A stretch of 64,000 nt of DNA from Helicoverpa zea. Its lineage: Eukaryota > Arthropoda > Insecta > Lepidoptera > Noctuidae. Made by a program: the position numbers and the translations under genes. Of the stretch, positions 1 to 12,563 are shown piece after piece (within the stretch, counting starts at the first letter, position 1; each line of letters begins with the position of its first letter). The notes under the pieces were generated by a model. That model was not told the origin of the DNA and ran no database searches. It saw only the letters and a list, made by a program, of their open reading frames with translations. The stretch is from the NCBI RefSeq assembly GCF_022581195.2, contig NC_061467.1, forward strand, positions 6,014,001 to 6,078,000, given 5' to 3'.

Positions 1-1108
1 GCAATCATTATCATCGCTCCTTAATCATCTCATTGTGATGTAATCGGAACAAGCACAGGCTGACTAAAGGCCGTACCCAATAATGTATCTGTCTGTTGTT
101 TTACTTACTACAGATAAGAATTTGACATTACTTGTATGGAGCCAATGTCAAAATTGTATCTATAGTAGGCAGACAACAGATACATTATTGGGAACAGCCG
201 TTATGACCTTCAAAATGCAGGTCGATTGATTGCAATCATCACAAATTCGTACATTATATAGCGTGCCATGGAGGTTTAGCCACAATTAGGCCGGTGATAA
301 AATGCTGTTATAGTCTTGACTAAATAGCTAGCTAATTAGTAGAAAAGAATGATAAAATTAACTTTTTAACGTTTTGCTAGGTCCTGATTTTAGAAATTCG
401 CTCTTAAGTGACTTACAGTCAAATAAAAAAAATACTAAGTATGAGTCATCTCTCCAAAAATGGAATACTTAGGTGAAAGATTTAACTCATAGTGTAAGAC
501 CTGATTAGGAAGCATAAAACCTTAGGTATAAAATATGATATCTATTAATTATTCATGATAGCTATTACGCCGTTTTAAAATCTTAATATAACAAAGGCTG
601 CCTTTCAATTAATTGTGTGTAGATAGAACTGCCTGCTTATAGCTTGGTGCAAACATGATTATCAAAATTGAATCATGATAAATGTTATGTAAATTTCGTA
701 GATACATGATTGTTAAATAAATAATCATCCGTCCATTCCGCCATTGCCTGATGCAATTAATAACGTGTAAGTTATTATAAGAAAAAAAAACCTTGTATTT
801 TTTCACTACTATTCATATAAATGTAAGTTCAAATAAATTGTAAATAAATCGAACAGATTTTGAAACAAACTTTAAGTCGCATGCATATTAGCATTTCAAA
901 TAAATAGTTACGATTACGCCTTTAAATCTTTTGAACTAAAGTACAGTTTGCTTGCAGTAATGAAATAGCGTTGTTACTGTATGTAAATCGGCCTATACGA
1001 TGTTATAGAAATAGTGATTTATCGTGATTAAACAATAAAAATGCTGATTCGATTTGCATAACATTTGTTTTATTTCAAAGCAAGCAGTAACAATATTAAT
1101 TTATAATT
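1..1108. other. Gene-free stretch downstream of PNKP
   Basis: This AT-rich stretch contains one compact inverted-repeat element (positions 76-192) and otherwise nothing I can support as coding. The part next to position 1108 is probably the 3' untranslated and downstream region of PNKP, which is read on the minus strand. Confidence 0.6.
76..192. repeat. Short foldback element (MITE-like), family A copy 1
   Basis: The ends are inverted copies: CCCAATAATGTATCTG at 76-91 is matched by its reverse complement ending at 192. A second inverted pair inside carries the words AATTTGACATTA and AATGTCAAAATT. Related copies with the same internal words (AGATA.GAATTTGACAT, AATGTCAAA, TCTGT) lie at 9053-9171, 24774-24825 and 60481-60690. 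No coding capacity. The superfamily is not assignable from what I can see. Confidence 0.75.
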
Positions 1109-4004
1109 TTATTTTTCTAACAGATGCATTCTATATATCTTCTCTGCCTCCTTGTCTTCGAAGTCTGGTGTGAAAGGGACATCAATCACTTCTTTGAATC
1201 CTTCATTATGGGATGGATCAACATATTTATTCCTAAAACAAAATATGAAATACTGATTAAAATGGTATTACCAATCGGTGCATCTATTAACTTCTCATTT
1301 GCACGTCGGTACCGATAGACAAAAAAATTATATTGCCAATGCCGAATACTGTGCAATATATGTAATTAATTGATCGTCTAGCTAGGCTGCCGATAAGACT
1401 GTTTTAACGAACCTTATGAACAGCAAAAAGGTCTATGTTCGATATTACATAAATAAGTACTTAGCACGGGACAAGTTCAGGTTTCAGTACATCTTTAAAA
1501 TTCAATCTTCTACTGACTGTTAGAAACGCGATAAAAGATTACACGAGAAAATTATACAGTTGCTCGAAGTTATCCGCGTAAATATTACTGGTACCACATA
1601 CACCTCAGTTTCCATTTTTAATGAAGTAGAACACGAAAAAATAGATTTAGGTATGTCATGCACTTACTTGTAAGTATGATAAACAATGTCATTGACTGGA
1701 ATGTGGTTGATTTTCATTAGTTCTCGGAATTTGTTGTTGTGTTTCGCGTGAGCTATGCTAGCCGTCATCTTGGCACATCGGCAGTCTACCTTCATTTCTT
1801 TAGCGAGCGCCAACCAGCGGCTGCGAGATTCCTTGTCTGGGTTAGTGCTGTCGACTATTACACTTTTTCCTCGCTGGAAATGTAAAAAATAAATACTTGC
1901 AGCAGTGTAACAGGACGTTTATGAATACCTAACTGATGTCAGCTAAGAAATGAGTGCCAAATGAGTCTGTTACGTGATTTATGCAAGCATTGCTAAAATA
2001 AATTAATTTGTATAATTATTACAGACACTAAAGGTAAGCTACTAAAAAGAATCATAGTTTGTTATATAATGAAAACTAACCTGAAGCAATTTAGTTGCCT
2101 CAGCAGCACACTTTTGCCATGACCCAAGAACATCCCTACATACAGCAACATAGTTGTGTCCAGATTTATTTTCGATTTGCCTGGCCAAAAACGATTTTCC
2201 ACTGCCAGGAAAGCCAACTAAAACCAGTATCTGGAAAAGTTATTGGATTACTTTATTTTAAGTTAGTATATTTTAAGTTCCATTATATATTTTTTCGTTT
2301 GTTACCTCTTTATCCTTGCCAATTAAATTTTGATTGAATGTTGAAGTACTGAGTTCTTTTGGATTGAAATCTGGTTTGCTAAAAGGTACATTAGTAATAG
2401 AGTGGCCCAAAAAAAATTGTTCAGGTGTGTAAAATCTAAGGTTAAGATTTTCTGCCATAAGTTTATCAGCCATAGAGTGATCCTTCTTTTTCCCTGGAGC
2501 CCAATTGGCAACCCTGCCTGCAGCATCACCACAGTAAAAGCTTTCAACCATATCTATTTCCAAGCCATCATTTTTCTGAAATAAAAACCATATGTATTAT
2601 ATTTCTCTTCGTGAAAACCAACTATAGAAAGCCCTTGCAGGGCTGTGAAGCATTTTTACCTGTTCTGATAAAACTTTCCACATTCCAGTAGTTGGTTTCC
2701 TATAAAATCCTTTACCGGTAGCTATATACACTTGAAAAGGAACATCCAGCTTAGTGACAATGTTTTCAATTTTCTTCTTGAAGTCTTCAATCTTAACCCG
2801 CCCATTACCAATTGGTGCCTGATTACTTAATATCACAAGTTTGTACCCCTGTTCTAAGTGCTCTTTCAACTTCTGCTGTATTGTTGGGAAAGCTATTTGC
2901 CAATCATGAGTATCAACAGGATGCACTTTACCAGACTTAGTCTTGATTAGAGTACCATCCATGTCAAAAGCTGCTATTTTATGGCTAGATTTGACACCTT
3001 TTGAAGTGAACACATAGAGTTCACCTCTGTCAATCTCCTCCCAAATACTTTCCATAGCTGATTTTATTTTTTTAGAGACTTCTAAAACAGGATCTAGTTT
3101 GAAGCTTTTTCTCTTTCTTGGTGACTCTTCATCCTCTTCTAGTTTTCGTTTGGCACCCGGCTTTTGTTTTTCACAGTTGTCCGGTGGCGGGTCGAACTCT
3201 ATGACATGGATATAGCTATTTAGCAAGACTTCAATCCTGGAGCCATGTTCTACTTTATATTCTAGATGTCTTGTTAAAGCAAACCCATCAAGACCGGAGG
3301 GGTTCACTCCCAGCTGTTTTACTTCAACTATGCATTCTTCACAGTCGGCTTTCAGAGATACTGAAAAATTTTCACAATCAACACACATAAAACAAAGTGG
3401 AGCAACATTAATTCATGTAAAATTAAAAATATCACAATACCACACAGAAAATGTAGAGTACACAAGTATTGTCATTAGAACCTACTAATTAGTTTTCCAC
3501 AAAGATATTTTCCCATACAGTATATGTATACTTTTTAGAGAGCTCTGCACCCATATTTACTTTAATAAATCAGATTTTTAACATACTATTTAAGTTAAGG
3601 TAATTTATTTGTATAAAAATATTAAACAAGTGAAATCATTACATGTTATTATATAATGTAATGATTAACTGCTGCCGTCACACCACACATAGATCATACG
3701 CAAAAGTAGAATGCGCGGGTCGAAGAAATGAGAACTGTTAACAATTATCAAAGCGAAAGAAGTAGGTATAACAAATAGGTTGCTACATAAAAACAGTGAG
3801 AAAACTTTTTCAAACTCGGACGATGCGCCACCTTGGACTTTCCCAGACATAAATTTACTTACGTTGCTGACGAGAACAAGCCTGGTCCTTAATTTTTGTT
3901 AATTTACTACGACCGACTGTTGTTTCTACATTGTGGAACAATTTAATAGGCGCATGGGTATCCAGTAAACATTTTAAGAAACAAGAACGTGCTACCGGAC
4001 TCAT
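1109..4004 (-). CDS. PNKP: Bifunctional polynucleotide phosphatase/kinase (PNKP)
   Basis: A nuclear DNA-repair enzyme that turns 3'-phosphate and 5'-hydroxyl strand ends into ligatable 3'-hydroxyl and 5'-phosphate ends. Six exons join in frame to 530 residues (human PNKP has 521): 4004-3863, 3360-2660, 2575-2306, 2230-2081, 1873-1668 and 1232-1109, all with GT/AG borders. An N-terminal FHA domain, about residues 1-105, shows VGRSKLTKI and VKQLGVNPSG and would bind phosphorylated XRCC1/XRCC4-type partners. A basic, acidic-serine linker at about 118-136 (KRKLEEDEES, PRKRK) looks like a nuclear localisation signal with CK2-type sites. The HAD phosphatase motif FDMDGT places the catalytic aspartates at about 180 and 182. 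The kinase Walker A motif GFPGSGKS is at about 377-384. The protein ends MHLLEK. The start is the first ATG in frame with the FHA fold. The gene is head-to-head with the SLC33A1 homologue. No defect is visible. Confidence 0.95.
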
Positions 4005-5027
4005 TTCTTAAATCGCATACGCATAAAAACAATATAACAATTAAATTACTGGACCAAGTTCATATAAAACTCGTTTTAAATTAAAATACTAACATTTTGC
4101 ATTTTATTTGTATGAAAATTGGCACAAATTCGATAAATGTTTTGGCTGTCAAGCAATCTGACTGATCTGTCAGTGTCAGTCAGCTGTCATGAAAGAAAAA
4201 AAAAAACATGTTTTGTTTATGGCCTAGAGATTAGTCCATGCCACCGACTATGCTGCTTCCCTGATGCTGTTAAGCAGCCTCCACACTACTCGCGAAGTTC
4301 TCAGCTAGGTACTCGGAATGTTGATCGGAATAAGAATATTTATTTGCGCGAAACATGGTTTGACATAGGTGTTACATTATGATGTTGTTCTGCATGTTCC
4401 GCCCGACGAGACACGAGCATACGGAGCTTAGCGAGGCAAAGTTAGTCGAAGTAAGTCGACGTGATCCTCCACCGTAGTATTATAGATGGCCATGGCCTTC
4501 ACACCCCCCGAGCCCTCGAATTCGGCCATTATTCGCCTTAAGCCCCCAGTACCCATTGGCCCATGCGTGGCCACTACAGGCCATCACCAATGTGTACATG
4601 GGGCTTAGCCTCAGTTTTTAGCGTCGCGTCGGCCGACTTCGCGTAATTTTGGAAGTTGCCACATACAATAATCAGAACATGACAAGAATGTCACAAAAAA
4701 TTGACGCTTTTACTTTTGACAAAAGAACAGTGACATTTTTCCAATCGTGTTTGTGACATTAGGTGGAGTGCTCGCATCGTTTTAAATAATTATTTTCTTA
4801 CACTAAACGTAATGAATTAGGAATATATGAATGGTCAAATACATTTGCCTGATTCCGCAGCAAAGTACATCTATTTATTTTGTATAGATTGATATACTGT
4901 CGGCCAAAATTAAGGTTTGTTGGAAATTCTCAGAATCTAATTCAATGACGTGTATTTGTTACATTGGTCGTGTCATGTGGATTTATATTAATTTCCAATC
5001 AATTTCCAGGCCTTACTTGCTTCAGTC
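4005..5027. promoter_or_regulatory. Divergent intergenic region between PNKP and SLC33A1
   Basis: About 1 kb separates the two divergent start codons and must hold both 5' ends. I see no TATA box placed clearly enough to call. A GC-rich block at about 4380-4640 includes a repeat fragment at 4543-4603. The SLC33A1 side has an AG at 5010 (TTTCCAG) that may be an acceptor of a 5' untranslated intron. Confidence 0.45.
4543..4603. repeat. Solo fragment of the CCCCAGTACACATTGG element
   Basis: The block starting CCCCCAGTACCCATTGGCCC and running through GCGTGGCCA and CCATCACCAATGTGTACA to GGGG matches, in reverse complement, the right-hand 70-80 bp of the element at 33139-33507. It therefore marks a second, partial copy of that family. 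Confidence 0.65.
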
Positions 5028-8000
5028 ATGCCGATTACAAAGCGTAAGCAATCACCTGAGAAGGAGGATTTAATTGAAAACGGCGATAACCTGTTAGAAG
5101 GCGGACGCAGTAATATCAAAGGAGATGAATTAAATATTGCTGTTTTGTTATTTCTTTACACCCTGCAAGGTATTCCATTAGGACTCGCGGGCGCTGTGCC
5201 CATGTTACTCCAAAATCGGGGCATAACCTACACCCAACAAGTAAGTGTACATTTTTATGTCAGTGCTTATAATCAATCCTTTGTATGAACTCAACTCATA
5301 AAGTCTGTATGTGGTTGCGATACCCGTAAAATTGCACAGAACTGTAATTAAAAACTGTAATGAGATTTCTTATTGCTGCAAATGTGATAAAACTTTGAAT
5401 TTTAAGACTGAAAATCAGTAATTTTAACATTTATTTTTTTGCATAATTTTGTATTATTTGTTTATTCTTTAGGCAGAGTTCAGTTTTGTCAACTGGCCAT
5501 TCAGTGTGAAGTTACTATGGGCGCCTATTGTGGATGCGTTATTCTGGCCTGAATTTGGTCGAAGAAAAACTTGGCTGGTACCAGTTCAATACCTGATTGG
5601 GATTGTGATGATCATCATGTCATCCAGTGTGACTGGATGGCTTGGCTCTGATGAAGAAGCCCCTTCTATGACGATCCTGACAATGTCATTCTTGTTTTTA
5701 AACTTCTTGGCGGCTACACAAGATATAGCAGTTGATGGATGGGCCCTTACCATGCTTAAAAGGTATATAAACAAATAAGAAATAATGCTATATCTATACA
5801 CTAGGTATTAAACTCGTTACGTACATAGTAAAGTGCTACCATACAGTACAGTTAATCTATACTATTATGTTGAATGTGCTAATAAATGTAATTTGATACA
5901 CTGAATAAATTAATTGAAGCTTATTGAGAGTCTAGATCAATTTACATTAGGATTAAGATGTTAACAAGCGTAGCAACAATATTTATGTTTATTGTTAGCA
6001 AACTTTTGTTTAGGACTCAGCCAAAAAAAGAATTATTATAAAAACTGATAATTCTAGATTGTATAAATTAACTTTTAGTGTAATCCAGTCAAATGTAAAT
6101 AGTATCACAAATCACGATGATTTTTCTATTTCCTTATCAGTTAACAGTACCTATTTATTTCCGTTTGATATTATTACTGATGTACGTATGATAATCACTT
6201 CTCAAATTAGTAATTAATTTTCAGATGTAATGTCGGACATGCCTCAACGTGTAACACTGTGGGTCAAACTGCTGGCTTTTTCCTTGGATACGTAATGTTC
6301 CTGGCTCTAGAATCTCCCTACTTCTGCAATAAGTATTTACGATCTGTACCAGAAGACAGTGGTCTTGTCACATTGGCCAGCTTTCTTCTATTCTGGGGAT
6401 GGGTGTTTATTATCACCACAACTCTGATAGCAATATTCAAGCACGAAGCCAATGATTCTGCGAATGCCAAAGAAAATACTGTGAAAGGATTTAGTGATGT
6501 TGTGACCGCTTATAAGCAGTTGTATACTATAATGAAGTTACCGTCTGTACGCACATTGGCTTTGGTGCTGTTTACTGCTAAGGTATAAATCATTTTATCA
6601 CCGTAGTTTATTTGTTTTCTTACAGTTCAGTTTGATAACAAAGTATGTTGTGTTTCAGCTCGGATTTTGTGCAAGTGATGCAGTGTCAGGACTAAAACTG
6701 GTGGAGGCTGGAGTGCCAAGAGAAGATTTGGCTCTACTTGCTGTTCCATTAGTCCCAGTGCAAATTATTATGCCAGTGGTAAGTATTATTCATAATTTAT
6801 CTAGACAATTAGCTGTTGGCTGTTACTGACGTTTCTATCATGTCCTAGGGGAACTACTTCCTATACATTATTCTGAGGTGTAAGCAATATTATTTCATAT
6901 CCTGTACCACAGCTTTTATGTAATCAAGAGTAACATACAAAGTTTTCCGATTATAATATTAGTGTATTATCATTTTTATAAATTACCAGCGACAAACCTC
7001 GGCTTCGTAAGGGATATCAGTTTTTCCTCACAGTTTAATGGATGTTATTATTAGTGTTGCAAAAAAACTGTTTTTTTTTCTGGGCCTTGTTTTTTTTCAA
7101 GAGTATAATAACTCTAAAATTGTTAGGGCATATACCGTTAAAGATATTAATACTTAAGATTACATAATAGAGTCATAGGTTTATTTCTTGAATCTACGGT
7201 ACTTTCCTGATAAAACAGTACCAAAATTTCATAAAAATATTGGCAACATTCATCGATATTAACGAAAGGGAAATCCCCAAATCATATACCTATTTATGTA
7301 CGGGGAAATCCCCTTTCGATTTGTTTGTAATTCAATGTTGAAAGTAGTGAATTATGAATAAATAATATTTTGATTATACACATTTAATTTATAATTCAAC
7401 TAAAACGTAAGCTAGAAAAAAAAACTAATTAAAAAAAAACTACTATGCAAAGTTTTTTTTCATGTTTTTTTTTTCAAGAAAGTGAAAAAATACAAATCAT
7501 TTTTTTTTTCATTTTACATCACTAGTTATTATACATAAACCTTCCTGTTCAATCATTCTATCTATAAAAAACCGCATGAAAATCGGTTGCGTAGTTTTGA
7601 AGATTTAAGCGTACAAAGGGACCTATGGACAGAAATAGCGACGGTTTATACTAGGTAGTGATAATCAGTAGCTTTTATGTCAAGCCAAGTAGGAAACGTA
7701 GTACAATGTTATCCGATTTAAATATTAGTGTATTATTCATTTATTATAATTATTTCATTTATATATTACCTTTTAGATCTTAGCGAAGCACACAACAGGG
7801 CCGGCGCCTCTCTCACTATGGTTGCGCGCGTTCCCCCTGCGGTTGCTGGTGGGGCCACTGGCCGCTGGTTTAGTGGCCCTCACGCCTAATTTACTGGGCC
7901 AGGCTGGCCCGACGTACTCCTATCTGTTTCTGCTCATGCTGCTTTATATCTTCCATCAGGTATGTATGTTAAAATAAGTTATTACTGCCAACTATACTTA

Positions 8001-8935
8001 CTGTTAAAAACTTTACTGTTTTACCATAATTGTTACAGTGTTGGGCAAAAACAAAGTAGACCATAATACTGTTTCTGCGCCATAAAATGCATATTTTCTT
8101 GTATTGACAGTTGGCAACACTGATTTGACCAATTTCTTAAAAAGCCTTGTAGTCCGTCAATCTGCGCGGGACCTAATAAAACTTTACATTTCATATTGCT
8201 CTATTTTACCTTTTGAATATTTTTGCTACCTTCACAACAACAATGAAGACTATTGTTCTTATATTTTAACCTTTGTATAATATAAGTGTAAAAAGATCTT
8301 TGGTTGTTTCAGACATGCCTATACTGCATGTTCGTGGCTGTGATGGCTTTCTTCGCCAAAGTGTCGGACCCTGCCGTGGGGGGCACCTATATGACCTTCT
8401 TGAATACTATGTCGAACTTGGGTACCAACTGGCCCAACACTCTGGCACTCTGGGCCATTGACCATCTGACCTACAAGACCTGCTCGTTACCAGCGCTTGC
8501 TGATAACACTTGTACTAGCCTCGCTGAAGAAAATGTAAGTAGAATTCTGTAGAATTTGTGAAAATATATAAAATAATAGACTTAAAAATGAATCATTGAT
8601 AACCTGAAACAAAATCCTACATAGAACAAAAATGTGCTGATATAGTCTAAAAATAACAGTACCTACTGAGTCTGTAATTGTCGATATCAATTACTGCAGA
8701 AGTCAATTATAAAACTCCATACAAGTAGCATACCGATAATGTTTTGTTTTTTTCCTGTCCACAGCTATGTAAGTCAGAAGGCGGTACATGCAACGTGCGG
8801 ATCGACGGCTTCTACATAGAAACTGTGCTGTGTCTAGTGGTCGGCTTCATATGGCTGCAATGGGGCCGGCCTACCATAAACAAGCTCCAACGGCTACCCG
8901 CCTCCGCGTGGCAAATCAGCCACTTCAACAGATAA
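5028..8935 (+). CDS. SLC33A1: Acetyl-CoA transporter, SLC33A1 family
   Basis: A multi-pass membrane carrier related to human SLC33A1/AT-1, which moves acetyl-CoA from cytosol into the ER lumen for acetylation of sialic acids and secretory proteins. Seven exons join in frame to 518 residues (human 549): 5028-5240, 5473-5762, 6225-6582, 6659-6778, 7777-7959, 8313-8534 and 8765-8935. All have GT/AG borders. The first ~40 residues are charged and cytosolic; hydrophobic segments begin at about residue 43 (LNIAVLLFLYTLQGIPLGLA). Family-like blocks include SVKLLWAPIVDALFWPEFGR, FLAATQDIAVDGWALTML and CNTVGQTAGFFLGY. A cysteine-containing loop late in the protein (KTCSLPALADNTC) also fits the family. 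Intron 4 (6779-7776) holds old repeat insertions. The start ATG opens a short exon directly after a pyrimidine-rich stretch. Confidence 0.95.
6985..7640 (+). repeat. Degenerate interspersed repeat in SLC33A1 intron 4
   Basis: The left part (CAGCGACAAACCTCGGCTTCG near 6988) and the right part (AAACCGCATGAAAATCGG at about 7568, then GCGTAGTTTTGAAGATTTAAG) match, from memory, the head and tail of a repeat common in moth introns. The middle is interrupted by T-rich tracts and by a small hairpin at 7263-7319 whose arms read CGAAAGGGAAATCCCC and GGGGAAATCCCCTTTCG. I cannot assign it firmly to a SINE or a LINE tail. Confidence 0.55.
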
Positions 8936-9052
8936 GACTGAATCTCGCTATTCCAAATATGTATATAATGTAAAGATTTTCAGGTACATACGTCTTCGTA
9001 TTTTACTCAGGTTACCGCTGTTCTGGAGATTTTTGGCGTTTTGCGGCCGCTC

Positions 9053-9171
9053 CCAATATTATATCTATCCGTTGATTTGAATACTAGAGATAGGAATTTG
9101 ACATTTCTTGTATGGGGATAATGTCAAATTATATTTTTAGTAAGCGTAATAACAGATTGACAAAATATTGG
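9053..9171. repeat. Foldback element, family A copy 2
   Basis: The ends CCAATATTATATCT and CAAAATATTGG are near-inverted. The interior keeps the family words AGAGATAGGAATTTGACAT and AATGTCAAATT, as in the copy at 76-192. Confidence 0.6.
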
Positions 9172-10024
9172 CAATGGTCATTAATAACAACTTGATTTGG
9201 ACGAGGAGATGTATTTAATTAGTTCGAATTTAGCAGAAATTTTGTTTGTTTGACCAATAGTATTAATATGATTCCATCTTTCAACACAAATGATTATAGC
9301 ACAATTTTATTGCAATTAGTGTGATAACCCCATGTATAATTTAGGTGCAGACCTTATACAAAGCAGGGTGCATAATTTGCCTGTTGAGGCTGCAATAGTT
9401 ATAACTTTCTTATGAATTACTTTATAGTTCAAAAAATATACACTAAACTTAGGGTGCTGTATGTTTTTGACTACCATACTTTAAGATTGAGAAAAAATGT
9501 TTTGTTGTTACTTTTGACATGTTTTGCTCTTGAAATCGTGTCAAACAGCCAGTTAATCCCGTATATGTATTGTAATTTATGCGGAGTTTCTACTTCTGTC
9601 CTAAAATAATTAGAACCTACCGATTTTTCATTCATATAAATGATGATCCTCAATGAATACTCCTATATTTCAAAGTAAATAAATAAAAGACTTGACTTTT
9701 TCTAACACGGCTTCGCGAAAGCTGTATTTATGTACTTGCCCCACTATATAGTATGTATATTTTAGTATCAGTATAGGCATTGTACGCGCGTTTTTACAAA
9801 ACTCAAGAGTTGCAATAAATTATTCCAATAATAATGACAGTATATATAATTTTTGTATAGTCGTCAGTAGACGTATTTAGGTAGAAGTAAGTTAGTATAA
9901 ATAAGAATTTTAGTTTATTTTCCATAAGGATGTGTGATTTTATTGTTTAAATATTATATTATGTTGAACTTGATTAAATTAAATTGTTGTCTATTATAAA
10001 TTGTTTACGTCCAATTCTTACCGT

Positions 10025-10163
10025 CTTACCACAAAAACTTTTAAACGTCAGTTTATGCCTTGTCTAAAAAAATGACAAATTATGACGTTGACATATGGTT
10101 CATTTTGCAGCCAACATTTTTTTAGACAAGTGTAAAACAGGGGTTTAAGTTTTTGTAGTAAGG
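10025..10163. repeat. Small inverted-repeat element
   Basis: CTTACCACAAAAACTTTTAA at the left end pairs with the reverse complement of TTTAAGTTTTTGTAGTAAGG at the right end. A second nested pair is CTTGTCTAAAAAAATG against a TTTTTTTAGACAAG block. It is about 139 bp long with no coding capacity. Confidence 0.7.
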
Positions 10164-10749
10164 CCATTAATGTTTAAGTATTACTATATAGCGTTTAACG
10201 TCTATGAGTAAGGAATATCATTATGTAGTTTCGTCTGCAGTACAAATTATTATTGTTTCCTCAATTTTCTGTATAATATATATCTTGTATAAGAACTTTT
10301 GTGTAAATATGAAGTACAGGGAATAACAGGAATGCAGTAGTGACGTATTATTATAATTTATTTATGTACACATCAACACTTAAAATATACAATCTTTTTA
10401 ACAACGATGCTGTAGTTCATTTATGTAATTTTGCGCCATTAGTATATGTAGGTACAAGAAATCCATACATGTGAAGACATTTACGTAATAATATAAGAGT
10501 ACACTTTGTGCTAAGTTATAACTTGCAACTGACATAAATTCTAAAATGTATATTTCTAAAATAAATTCTTTAAAAACATAACCAGCCAGGCATTTCTGGG
10601 AAACATTTTCTACGAAAACTATGTGAGGATTGATTATTTTGTGCATTCATACAGTTTTCAATAAAGCATTTTCTTAAACAATTTCAAAAGATCTGGAGTG
10701 AATATTATTTTGTTTCACTTTTTCCCAATACCTCAATATATTTTATAAT

Positions 10750-11505
10750 AAAGGACAATGCTCATGAAGTATGAGAATAAAACCCAGGCCCGGCGCAAAA
10801 GAAATCTAACTCGAAATATAGGTAAAAATAAGTTATTAAATATTACATAGGGGGCATCATCGAAATCAGTGGCTATATGTGTGAAATTGCTATTCGAATA
10901 TTAACATCTGCGCCACATTGCTACTCGAGATTTTAGAGGTAACATAATGTATTAGTAAAAGAAACAGTAAATAGATACAGTTGTGGTTTAAGAGTGTACA
11001 TAATGACATGTTTATCGCAACTTCTCCACTATTCTACCTACTTTTACAAGATAATAAGATGATAGAACTAAAACACGTTATGAATGTACTTTTCATTTTA
11101 ATAATTAGATACGCTTAAAAGTCATCGATTCTCTATTCCTAACACGACATGATCCAAAAAAATGTTGCGGGATGCGCGAACTGTTCCACATGCTTAGCCT
11201 ACCCTAAGTTGGGACAAGCTTGAGTCGCATCCCAAAGTCCCGAGCTGTACATCGGTATTGATTTATCTTTTTGGAGAAGCTTATTACATGCCATATTACT
11301 TGTTTGTTGTTTCAGATAGCACTTTAATTAAACTATAAGTCCCAGCTGCTCATGTTACCCCTGTAAAATCAAATAACAATTTCACACATATAGCCATTAA
11401 TTTCGATGATGCCTACTATGCAGTATTTCATTACTTATTATTACCTATAATTTGAGTTACTTTTCTTTTGCGCCGGGCTTGGGTTTTTTTTGAGCATTGT
11501 CCTTT
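10750..11505. mobile_element. Non-autonomous element with long terminal inverted repeats
   Basis: The outer arms start AAAGGACAATGCTCA at 10750 and end in its exact reverse complement at 11505. After a short indel the arms continue to match through CCCGGCGCAAAAGAAA and the AATATAGGTAA/TTACCTATAATTT blocks. A further inner pair is GCATCATCGAAAT with ATATGTGTGAAATTG at 10855-10893, against its complement at about 11377-11415. Arm pairing thus covers well over 100 bp per side of a 756-bp unit. I see no transposase reading frame and no clear target-site duplication. Confidence 0.75.
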
Positions 11506-11763
11506 CGTTAAACTTCTATAATTCAAAATTCATTTTTTTTTTGTAAATTTTGTTCAAAAAAGTAAAAAAGCTAGAAATGATTGTAACGTTAGGCACTCAA
11601 TATGATGAGTCGTTTCAGCATTTGCCTTTATACAATAATTGACCCTGTTTGACATCAATATGGCACTATGAAATCAATTTTGTTTGATAATAAAACATTT
11701 AATTTGATTCTTTCATCAAATGTTGTTATTTCATTTTTTAAATAAATTATCTAGACTCTAGAC

Positions 11764-11830
11764 CAGTGGGTTCTTAACCTTTTAGTCACGAGGGACCATT
11801 TTACCAAAAGTTTCGTCTTGTCGGGGACCA
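11764..11830 (+). repeat. Left end of a hAT-like element (orphan end)
   Basis: CAGTGGGTTCTTAACCTTTT followed by a CGAGGGACCA and GGGGACCACG context is the typical start of hAT-type non-autonomous elements in insects. I could not find the matching inverted right end within the following 800 bp, so it is probably truncated. Confidence 0.45.
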
Positions 11831-12106
11831 CGCCATTGGTTTACGTTCTAGACCAAGTGTTTTCGACCCTCGAAATGCGTTGTGTCAAAAATAAATAGCT
11901 TTCCTACACATTTAAAAGCTTAGGACACGAAATAGGCTTAGGTACCACAATTAAGCACAAACACAGTCAAATCCATTTGAGAGACAACAAATTAATGAAA
12001 CCATAGAATATAGCTGAATTACATTAATACGCAACAAGTTCTTATATGTAGCCTAATAATATCCTTTATAATTCTACTAGAATAAAATTTTCGTCTATAA
12101 TGTTAA

Positions 12107-12563
12107 GGCGACGAATTGGTCAACAATAATTCCATAACCGGCACGCGCATCTAAGGCGCCAAAAGGAGTCGGAGCGTCTGAGCGGGGCGAGGATAACAAT
12201 ACGCGCGCTAGCTTATAACTAAAAGTCGTAAGCGACAAAATGGTTTTGTAATTTATTATTTAGAAATGATAATTTGATAAAAAATCCTTCTACAATTTTA
12301 AAGAGTATGTATATACTCAACTACTAAAAAAGTTAAGAGGCTTAAATCGGTCCCGTTTGCCCATAATATGTGAATCTCTTTTTAAAGAGAGGTATGTTTG
12401 ATATATTTTTCTCTGTTATAAAAGTTACCTAATCATGTTTCTACGTCTTAACAAAATAAGGTTTATATCATGAACTTTCAGGTAACCAAGTTGTATTTTG
12501 ATCCGTTTTGTATTTACTGAGAAAAATTGAGATCCTTGGCGCCAAAAATTCCAATTCGTCCTC
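12107..12563. mobile_element. Putative TTAA-flanked (piggyBac-like) non-autonomous element
   Basis: TTAA lies at 12103-12106 and again at 12564-12567. Just inside are imperfect inverted ends, GGCGACGAATTGG on the left and CCAATTCGTCCTC on the right (11 of 13 pair). The 457-bp interior is noncoding. The TTAA flanks suggest a piggyBac-type duplication, but TTAA is common in AT-rich DNA, so this rests mainly on the end pairing. Confidence 0.45.
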
